From CAZJHD01 sp964545855 (GTDB lineage: Bacteria; Planctomycetota; UBA1135; JACQFD01), in the NCBI GenBank assembly GCA_964545855.1, contig CAZJHD010000044.1, forward strand, positions 1-35,909: a DNA stretch of 35,909 nt, read 5' to 3'. A program made the translations under genes and the position numbers. The notes beneath the pieces were generated by a model, which searched no databases, was not told where the DNA came from, and saw nothing but the letters and a program-made list of their open reading frames with translations. Shown here piece by piece: positions 8,701 to 14,805 of the stretch (the first letter of the stretch is position 1; every line of letters begins with the position of its first letter).

Positions 8701-8728
8701 GACGGGCCGCCATTGCAGGCGGCCCGTC
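8701..8728 (-). terminator. strong GC-rich hairpin between the small TM gene and mreB
   Basis: A perfect 11-bp stem (gacgggccgcc at 8701-8711 paired with ggcggcccgtc at 8718-8728) closes a 6-nt loop. It lies 52 nt after the stop of the 61-residue membrane protein and about 160 nt before the mreB start. No T-run follows on either strand, so it is terminator-like but not canonical. It may partly separate the coiled-coil/small-TM pair from the mre operon, or be an attenuator or RNA processing site. Confidence 0.5.
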
Positions 8729-8780
8729 AGGATTCCCGGAGTCCAACGCTTCGCCGAGCGTCGTGCTCGTCCGCTCGGGA

Positions 8781-8966
8781 TCAGTCTGCGCCGAGCCCGC
8801 CGTACCACTTGTTGGCGGCCATGACGACGAAGATCACGGACATCGCGAGGCAGACGGTCGTGGCGATGATGTAGATCTGATCCCAGTTCGACGCCTCGGG
8901 GCCGACGGGCTCGTCGGAGGCGGTGTCGTCACCGGGTTCGACCGCGCGGGTCTTGGCAGCTGCCAT
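8781..8966 (-). CDS. small single-pass membrane protein upstream of mreB (unknown function)
   Basis: 61 residues. A polar, acidic N-terminus (about 1-28) is followed by one hydrophobic helix (about 31-50: IYIIATTVCLAMSVIFVVMA) and a short tail. The ATG at 8966 is supported by GGAGA six nt upstream; the longer frame to 9080 begins inside the intergenic region and has no such site. I do not recognise a family. It follows the coiled-coil membrane protein by 79 nt and precedes mreB, so it may be co-transcribed with the former and work in the same membrane complex. This is inferred from position only. Confidence 0.65.
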   Translation of the reverse strand: MAAAKTRAVEPGDDTASDEPVGPEASNWDQIYIIATTVCLAMSVIFVVMAANKWYGGLGAD

Positions 8967-9045
8967 GGGGTTTCTCCAGTGTTCCGAAGTTCGGCTGTTC
9001 CGAGGTTCTGCGGCTCCGAAGGGCGTCCGGTAGCCGCGGGTGGGT

Positions 9046-9903
9046 CTACCAGAGACGGGTCGTGGCCGAGTCTCCGGCACGCACCGCCTTGTTGGGAACG
9101 AGCTTCGTGATGCGCGCCGTGGCGAACTTCGCCTGGACGTCCTCGACGATCGCCTCGCCCTTGTATTCGCTGCCGCTGTAGATGGCGAAGCTGTAGCCCT
9201 TCCTCACGTTGCCGTCGCTCCCCATGTCGAGCTGCACGAGGCGCTCCTGGGCTGCGACGTTCACGACGTTGCAGGTGATGAGCGGCGGGGCCACGGCGAC
9301 CTCGGAGATCGGGATGCCGGTCCGGGAGGCGTACATCTCGAGGGCCGTCTGGGCGCTCGTCAGCGACGTCGACGTCTCGTTCACCGACTCCTTGAGCGAG
9401 GCCACCTGCGCGTCGAGCTGCTGATTCGCCTGCTGCGCCTGGGCGAGCAGGTTCTCGGCGTTGTCCTGGGCCTGGCGGGCGGCATCGCGCTCGCCGCGCA
9501 TGGAGTCGACGTCCTTGTTCGCTTGGGAGAGCTGTCCCTGGAGCGCGTCGATGTTCTGCCGGTGGTTCTCGAGGACCGTCGCGATCCGGGCGATCTCCCC
9601 GGAGTTCTTCGAGTTGGTGTCGAGCGCCACGGAGAGCTGCGACTTGAGACCGTCTCGGTCGACCTTCACGGACTCGAGTTCGGAGCGGAAGTTCTCCGTG
9701 GCCTTGCGGGCCTCCTGAACCTCCCCTTCCTTCGCCGTGAGCTGGGCCTGGAGTCCGGTCACCTCGCTCTTGCGAGCACTCACCTCACCCTCGTAGCGCC
9801 CCTTGTAGTTCTCGCTCTTCTGCAGAAGCATGATTCCGCAGACGAGGAAGGCGACGCTGAGGACGAGGTTCAGGAAGACGAAGAGCCGAGCAATCGTGCT
9901 CAT
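9046..9903 (-). CDS. membrane-anchored coiled-coil protein with beta-rich C-terminal domain, MreC-like plan
   Basis: 285 residues. One N-terminal membrane helix (about 6-27) leads into a long coiled coil (about 30-190, rich in Lys, Glu, Gln and Ala with heptad spacing). A compact C-terminal domain (about 205-285) follows, with alternating hydrophobic residues typical of a small beta-barrel; ERLVQLDMGSDGNVRKGYSFAIYSG resembles the MreC core pattern of a hydrophobic strand, D-x-G, Gly and strand. The N-in topology would place the coiled coil and barrel in the periplasm. The order TM, coiled coil, barrel is that of MreC, yet a genuine MreC is encoded 2.4 kb downstream. The ATG at 9903 precedes the helix directly; the frame extends to 9981 without a membrane-protein-like start. 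Function is unknown. Composition is more polar and Lys/Asn-rich than its neighbours. Confidence 0.75.
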   Translation of the reverse strand: MSTIARLFVFLNLVLSVAFLVCGIMLLQKSENYKGRYEGEVSARKSEVTGLQAQLTAKEGEVQEARKATENFRSELESVKVDRDGLKSQLSVALDTNSKNSGEIARIATVLENHRQNIDALQGQLSQANKDVDSMRGERDAARQAQDNAENLLAQAQQANQQLDAQVASLKESVNETSTSLTSAQTALEMYASRTGIPISEVAVAPPLITCNVVNVAAQERLVQLDMGSDGNVRKGYSFAIYSGSEYKGEAIVEDVQAKFATARITKLVPNKAVRAGDSATTRLW

Positions 9904-10176
9904 GACCTGTTGGTGCAGGGGGCGTGAGGGATGTGGGGTTCGAGAGGAGGGGTGATCTCCTCTCGAGGCCGAGGGACGCATGGGTCCCGAGACCTCGGCC
10001 GACCACCGACCGCCGTCCCGTGCCGACGAGACCGCGATGGGTCTCGCTCCGGCGCGCGGACGCGACCGAGGGCGATCGCGAGAGAGCGTTCGAGTCGACG
10101 AACCGAACCTGCGCGAGGAACCCGCGACGGAATCGGCCCGCCCGCTTCGAGGCCAGCGGGCCCCGATGGGCCGAGG

Positions 10177-10204
10177 AGTCTATCGGGACCCGGAAAGTGG
10201 TCAA
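10177..10204 (-). promoter_or_regulatory. candidate sigma70-type promoter for the coiled-coil/small-TM (mre) region
   Basis: Reading the minus strand, TTGACC (10204-10199) is followed after 16 nt by TAGACT (10182-10177): five and four matches to the -35 and -10 consensus. It overlaps the lnt stop codon and points at the coiled-coil gene, whose start is about 270 nt away. The 297-base gap 9904-10200 holds no gene; it contains small hairpins such as gagacc...ggtctc near 10030-10050. The prediction comes from sequence only. Confidence 0.4.
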
Positions 10205-11856
10205 GGCGGCCCGCCCCGAGTCTCGGCGAGGGCCCGCGCCTTCCGTTCGCGGCGACGCGCCAGTGCGAGCACCGCCGCGAGACCCGCCGAGGCGGCGGCC
10301 AGCAGTTCGAAGGGCGTGTCTCCGATGGAGAGATAGGGAGTCGTCGCGGAGCCGATCGGCGGGCGCGCGAGGAAGACTCCCTCGATCTCGCTGCGGCGGC
10401 CGTTGCGCTCGAGCACCGAATGGAGCGAGCCGTCGGGCGCGACGAGGCACGAGATCCCCGTGTTCGTGCACCGCAGCACGGCGCGCCGCGTCTCGATGGC
10501 GCGGAAGGCCGAGTAGGCGAGCATCGCGTCCATCTCGTGGCTGTCGGGGAACCAGCCCTCGTTCGACAGGACGAGATGGAAGCCCGCGCCGGCGCGCGCG
10601 GCCTCGCGGAAGAGGTCGGGGAAGACGTTGTCGTAGCAGATAGTCGGCGCGAAGCGGACCTCGGCCCCCGACGCCGACGGCATGGAGAAGACGCGCGCCC
10701 CGTCGCCCGGCGCCATGTCGATCATCATCTCGCCGGTGAAGGGATCGAGGGCCCGGCGGAAGGAATCGGCGAGACCGCCCGAGGGGAGCGGGAGCGCCTC
10801 GCTCCCGGGCACGAGGTGGACCTTGTCGTAGCGCGCCACCTCCCGTCCCGACGGATCGAAGAGGAGCGCCGAGTTGCGCGGCCTCGGTCGCGGATCGCCG
10901 GGCGCGTGCCGATCGAAGAGGAGCGCGCCCGTCGCGAGCCAGGCGCTCCGCGTCCGCTCGCGGAGGATCTGGAGGAAGTCGCGCTCGTCGAGGCGCGCGA
11001 GCTCCGCCGTGAGCGGGCTCGGGGAGCCGGCGCCGATGAGGATCGCGTCGGGCGGGAGGTTCCGCGCGAGCCAGGGCGGGAGCAGCGTCTCGGGAATCAC
11101 GACGAGCTCCGCGCCCGCCTCGGCGCCGTTCGCGACGAGGCGGAGGATCGTGCGGGAGACGTCCTGCAGCGTCGGTCGGCCGGCGTCCTTCAGGTCCTGG
11201 GGGATGTTCGGCTGGACGCAGGCGACGAGGGGACCCTCGGCGAGCGGCCCGACGTCGCGGCGCAGGCGCGCGCCGAGGAGGGCGCCGCCGGCGACGGCGA
11301 GGGCGACCACGAGCAGCGGGAGCCGACGGCGCGGAGCGCCGCCGAGACCGAGGAGGTCGACGATGGCGCCGGAGCAGGAGGCGACGAGGAACGTGAGGAG
11401 GTACGGCCCGCCGAGCGCCGCGAGTCCCGCCAGGTCGAGCCACGGAGCCACGTCGTAGCCGAGGAGCGCCCAGGGGAACTGCTGGGGCGGGAGGCCGCGC
11501 GCCACCTCCCCCGCGAGCCACGCCAGCGGCAGCGCGACGGCGCTCGGCAGGACGCCCGCGAGGCGGCGGTAGATCCAGCCGGCGAGGCAGACGAACAGGG
11601 GCGCGCAGATGGCGACCGGCAGGAAGGCGGCGAGCGCGATGCGCGCGAGCCAGATCACCGTCGGAACGAAGAAGAACGCCCCGCAGATCCAGTCGACGGC
11701 GAAGCGCGCGCGCGACGAGTCGGCATGGCGCGTCGCGATCGCCCAGGGCACGAGCGCGACGAAGGCGAGCGGCCACGGCCCCGGTCCGGGCGCCGCGAGC
11801 GCGAGCAGGGCGCCCGAGGTGGCGCCGAGGGCGGCGGAGACGACGAAGCGGGCCAT
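10201..11856 (-). CDS. lnt: apolipoprotein N-acyltransferase
   Basis: 551 residues. Lnt adds the third acyl chain to the N-terminal cysteine of lipoproteins in the inner membrane of Gram-negative bacteria. About six to seven membrane segments fill the first 200 residues. The periplasmic nitrilase domain holds the triad: Glu256 in VIPETLLPP, Lys345 in RYDKVHLVPGSE and Cys407 in PTICYDNVFP. EGWFPDSHEMDAML and the RAIETRRAVLRCTNTGIS stretch also match the family. A final membrane segment lies near the C-terminus. The ATG at 11856 is used; a TTG at 11895 would add 13 Arg-rich residues and is less likely. Its presence fits the two predicted lipoproteins in this window (adaptor and hydrolase). Confidence 0.94.
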   Translation of the reverse strand: MARFVVSAALGATSGALLALAAPGPGPWPLAFVALVPWAIATRHADSSRARFAVDWICGAFFFVPTVIWLARIALAAFLPVAICAPLFVCLAGWIYRRLAGVLPSAVALPLAWLAGEVARGLPPQQFPWALLGYDVAPWLDLAGLAALGGPYLLTFLVASCSGAIVDLLGLGGAPRRRLPLLVVALAVAGGALLGARLRRDVGPLAEGPLVACVQPNIPQDLKDAGRPTLQDVSRTILRLVANGAEAGAELVVIPETLLPPWLARNLPPDAILIGAGSPSPLTAELARLDERDFLQILRERTRSAWLATGALLFDRHAPGDPRPRPRNSALLFDPSGREVARYDKVHLVPGSEALPLPSGGLADSFRRALDPFTGEMMIDMAPGDGARVFSMPSASGAEVRFAPTICYDNVFPDLFREAARAGAGFHLVLSNEGWFPDSHEMDAMLAYSAFRAIETRRAVLRCTNTGISCLVAPDGSLHSVLERNGRRSEIEGVFLARPPIGSATTPYLSIGDTPFELLAAASAGLAAVLALARRRERKARALAETRGGPP

Positions 11857-11999
11857 GGGGGCGCGGAGTCTCCGGTCCCGCGCGCGCCGAAACAAACGAG
11901 CGGTGCGGCGCTCCGCCGTCCGCCGCTCGGGGGACCGCGCAATGACTGCGGGAAGTCGTCGTGATCGGTCGGGGGAGAGTGCCGCTTCGTTCGCTCGAA

Positions 12000-12101
12000 C
12001 CCGGGAATGGGGTCAGACCCATTTCTCTCGCTCTCCTTTCGCGGCGCGCGTGCGCGCCGCGAAAGGAGAGCGAGAGAAATGGGTCTGACCCCATTCCCGG
12101 G
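12000..12101. repeat. 102-bp near-perfect palindrome (REP/BIME-like or mobile-element end)
   Basis: Bases 12000-12049 are the exact reverse complement of 12052-12101; only the central pair g12050/t12051 fails. Each arm contains a nested small palindrome gggtcagaccc (12010-12020 and its mirror) and a purine/pyrimidine tract (atttctctcgctctccttt). It lies 27 nt after the moeA stop and about 145 nt before the lnt start; both are minus-strand genes. As RNA it would fold into one stem of about 49 bp, so it would stop or process the moeA transcript. Short motifs of the type ATGGGGTCAGACCC recur in many genomes near REP-associated tyrosine transposases (recalled, not searched). No transposase gene is present here. 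Confidence 0.9.
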
Positions 12102-12128
12102 CGCCCCGCCCGGCGGCGCCGCTCCGTT

Positions 12129-13310
12129 TCAGATCCGCAGCCACTGCACGTTCGCCCCCGGCACCGGCGCCACGCCGACGGGGATGCGCGCGAGGGCGTC
12201 CGCGCGGGCGAGCTCCACGAAGTCGGCGCTGCTGGACCAGGCGAGGAACGTGACGTTCCCTCCGTCGTCGACGCGCGCGGGCACGAACTGCTCCCGGTCG
12301 CCAGCCTTGGCGGGACCTCCCGCCACGACGCCGTCGCGGAAGGCGGGCCCCGGCGCGAGTCCGCGCAGCTTCTCGATCGCGGGGCGCACGAAGATCTCGA
12401 AGGTCACGAAGGACGACACGGGGTTGCCCGGCAGTCCGAAGGCGAGCACGTCGCCGCGCCGCCCGAACCAGACGGGCTTCCCGGGCTTCACGCGCACCTT
12501 GTGGAAGCCGCCGGCGAACCCGAGCTCGCCGAGGACGGGGGCGACGAAGTCGTAGGCCCCCATGGAGACGCCGCCCGTCAGCACGAGCACGCCGGCCCTG
12601 CGCGAGGCCGCGTCGATCGCGCCGCGGATCGTCTCCTTCACGTCGGGGAGCTCCTCGACGGAGACGACGGCCGCGCCCGCCTGCGCCGCCTGGGCCGCCA
12701 GCATGACGCCGTTGCTGTCGCGGATCTGACCGGGGCCCGGCGTCGCGCCGGGCGCCACGAGTTCGTCGCCCGTCGAGAGCACGGCGACCGTCGGGCGCGG
12801 GATCACCCGCGGCCTCGGCGCGCCGAAGCTCGCGCAGACGGCGAGTTCCTGGGGCCGCAGCAGGACGCCCGGCTCGAGGAGTCGCTCGCCGCGCCGCACG
12901 TCCTCGCCGCGGAATCGGATGTTCTCCCCCTTCCGCACGGCGACCGCGATCTCCACGAGGTCCCCCTCCCGCCGCGTGCGCTCCACCATCACCACGGCGT
13001 CGGCTCCGGCGGGGATCGGCGCGCCCGTGTAGATCGCGGAGCACTCTCCGGACGCGAGCGGCCTCCCGAGGGGCGCGCCTCCGGGCCGCTCCTCCCCCAC
13101 CGCGCGCAGGCGCGCGCCGGGCGCCGCGGCGTCGGCCGCGCGGAGCGCGTAGCCGTCCATGGCGGTGCGGTCGAAGGCCGGCATGTCGGCGTCGGCGACG
13201 ACCGCTTGCGCGAGGACGTGGCCCGCCGCCTCGGAGACCGCGACCTCCCGCGACTCCGGGCTCGGGACCGACCCCAGCACCTGCCGAAGAGCCTCGTCGT
13301 AGGAATGCAC
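12129..13310 (-). CDS. moeA: molybdopterin molybdenumtransferase MoeA
   Basis: 393 residues. MoeA inserts molybdate into adenylylated molybdopterin, the last step of molybdenum cofactor synthesis, in the cytoplasm. Family motifs are DMPAFDRTAMDGYA (42-55), TGAPIPAGADAVVMVE (95-110), STGDELV with DSNG (179-201), LTGGVSMGAYDFV (244-256) and GLPGNPVSSFVTF in the C-terminal third. All four MoeA domains appear complete. The start is a GTG at 13310 with no strong ribosome site. No other cofactor gene (moaA, mogA, mobA) is adjacent, so it stands alone, divergent from the RND adaptor gene across 118 bases. Confidence 0.95.
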   Translation of the reverse strand: MHSYDEALRQVLGSVPSPESREVAVSEAAGHVLAQAVVADADMPAFDRTAMDGYALRAADAAAPGARLRAVGEERPGGAPLGRPLASGECSAIYTGAPIPAGADAVVMVERTRREGDLVEIAVAVRKGENIRFRGEDVRRGERLLEPGVLLRPQELAVCASFGAPRPRVIPRPTVAVLSTGDELVAPGATPGPGQIRDSNGVMLAAQAAQAGAAVVSVEELPDVKETIRGAIDAASRRAGVLVLTGGVSMGAYDFVAPVLGELGFAGGFHKVRVKPGKPVWFGRRGDVLAFGLPGNPVSSFVTFEIFVRPAIEKLRGLAPGPAFRDGVVAGGPAKAGDREQFVPARVDDGGNVTFLAWSSSADFVELARADALARIPVGVAPVPGANVQWLRI

Positions 13311-13428
13311 GCCGCGAGCATAGCTGCCACCCCCTTCCGCCCGCGGCGGCCGCCCGCATCCCGCCGGTGGAGCGATCCCCGATCGTCGCGTATCGTGGCC
13401 CGCCAGCGGACTCCGGGCGGCCGACCCG

Positions 13429-14805
13429 ATGTACCCGCACGACGAAGCCTTGATCGCCGCCCCTCAGACGTTGCAGCGCCCGCTCCCCGCGCGGCGCCTC
13501 CTTCCCGTTCCGCTCGTCGGCCTCGGCCTCGGCCTCGGCCTCCTCCTCCTCGCCGGCTGCGGCGGCGCGGGCTCGGAGTCCGGCGCCGGCGACAAGAAGA
13601 ACGAAGCGCCCACCACGGCGGAGCGCATCCGCGTGCGGACCCAGAAGCCGGCGCGCGACCGCATCGCCGCCTACCTGGAGACCACGTCCCACGTCGAGGC
13701 CGTCTTCGACGCCGACGTCTACGCCCGCGCGACGGGCGTCGTGAAGCAGCTCCTCGCGGAGGAGGGCGACCGCGTGACGCGCGACCAGCTCCTCGCCGTG
13801 ATCGACCCCGACGTGGCGACGATCGAGCTCCGCCAGGCGGAGCTCGCCAAGGAGGAGGCGCGGCGCGCGGTGGAGGAGTCGAGGCTCGCCTTCGAGGAGG
13901 CGCAGAAGAACGTCACGCTCGCGCGGGCCGACGCCGACCAGGCGAAGCGCGACCACGAGCGCAACGCGAGCCTCTCGGCGCCCACCGACTCCTCGGGTCT
14001 CCGCGTGATCGCCCTCAAGGATGCCGAGGCCTCGAAGCTCCTCTGGGCCCGCGCCGAGAACGCCTTCACGACGGCCGAGTTCGCGGTGCGCAAGGCCGAG
14101 CTCGCCAAGTCGGCCGCGGAGACGAACCTGCGCAAGGCCGAATGGAGCGAGAAGCTCGCCGTCGAGGGCCTCGAGAAGACGAACGTGCGGGCGCCCTTCG
14201 ACGGCGTCGTGAGCGCTCGCATGGTGAAGCTCGGCCAGTCGGTGACGGTCCAGTCGGTCGCCTTCCACGTGACCGACCTCACGAAGCTCGAGACGAGCTT
14301 CTACCGGCCGCAGCGCGACCTGCGCGTCCTCGGCGACGGCGCGAGCCGCGAGGTCGTCGCGACGAGCGAGGCGATCCCGGAGGCGCCCGGCTCCGAGCGT
14401 CCGATGGTCTTCCGCGGCCGCGTGGCGCGCGTGGCGCCGGTGGTCGACCCGTCGACGGGCACCTTCAAGGTGACGGCCGCCCTCGAGAACCCCGAAGGCC
14501 GTCTGCGGCCGGGCCTCCTGGTCCGCGTGCGCGTCACCCTCGGCGAGCGCGCCGACGCCGTCCTCGTGCCGAAGCGCGCGCGCGTGCTGGAGGGCGAGCA
14601 GCCCTGCGTCTTCGTGGTGCGCGACGGCCGCACGGTGCGCGTGCCCATCGAGGAAGGCTTCTCGGACACGGAGCGCGTCGAGGTCCGCAACGTCGGGGGC
14701 GACGGACAGCTCAGGTTCGACGACGACGTGGTCGTCGTCGCGAACGTCGATCTGAAGGAAGGGCTCGCCGTCGTCAGCGAAGGCGCCGCCCCCTCCGGTG
14801 GCTGA
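13429..14805 (+). CDS. RND efflux periplasmic adaptor, lipoprotein (membrane fusion protein)
   Basis: 458 residues. Adaptors of this family join an inner-membrane RND pump to an outer-membrane channel. A lipoprotein signal (hydrophobic 29-42, lipobox LLAG-Cys44) implies anchoring by lipid after export. The first lipoyl half (ATGVVKQLLAEEGDRVTRDQLLAVIDP, about 99-125), a long alpha-hairpin rich in Ala/Glu/Lys (about 130-250), the second lipoyl half (NVRAPFDGVVSARMVKLGQSV, about 258-278), then beta-barrel and membrane-proximal domains follow in the usual order. The ATG at 13429 leaves about 25 residues before the hydrophobic core, long for a lipoprotein; TTG codons at 13450 and 13471 are alternatives. 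The signal core is coded by four in-frame GGCCTC units. It overlaps the first RND gene by 8 nt. Confidence 0.9.
   Translation: MYPHDEALIAAPQTLQRPLPARRLLPVPLVGLGLGLGLLLLAGCGGAGSESGAGDKKNEAPTTAERIRVRTQKPARDRIAAYLETTSHVEAVFDADVYARATGVVKQLLAEEGDRVTRDQLLAVIDPDVATIELRQAELAKEEARRAVEESRLAFEEAQKNVTLARADADQAKRDHERNASLSAPTDSSGLRVIALKDAEASKLLWARAENAFTTAEFAVRKAELAKSAAETNLRKAEWSEKLAVEGLEKTNVRAPFDGVVSARMVKLGQSVTVQSVAFHVTDLTKLETSFYRPQRDLRVLGDGASREVVATSEAIPEAPGSERPMVFRGRVARVAPVVDPSTGTFKVTAALENPEGRLRPGLLVRVRVTLGERADAVLVPKRARVLEGEQPCVFVVRDGRTVRVPIEEGFSDTERVEVRNVGGDGQLRFDDDVVVVANVDLKEGLAVVSEGAAPSGG

Noticed and set aside
12007..12555. Open frames starting in the palindrome on both strands
   Set aside because: The shared N-terminal peptide arises only because the palindrome reads the same on both strands; the remainder is antisense to moeA.
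13519..13542. Four GGCCTC units in the adaptor signal peptide as a phase-variable tract
   Set aside because: The unit is six bases and keeps the frame; it simply encodes Gly-Leu repeats in a hydrophobic core.
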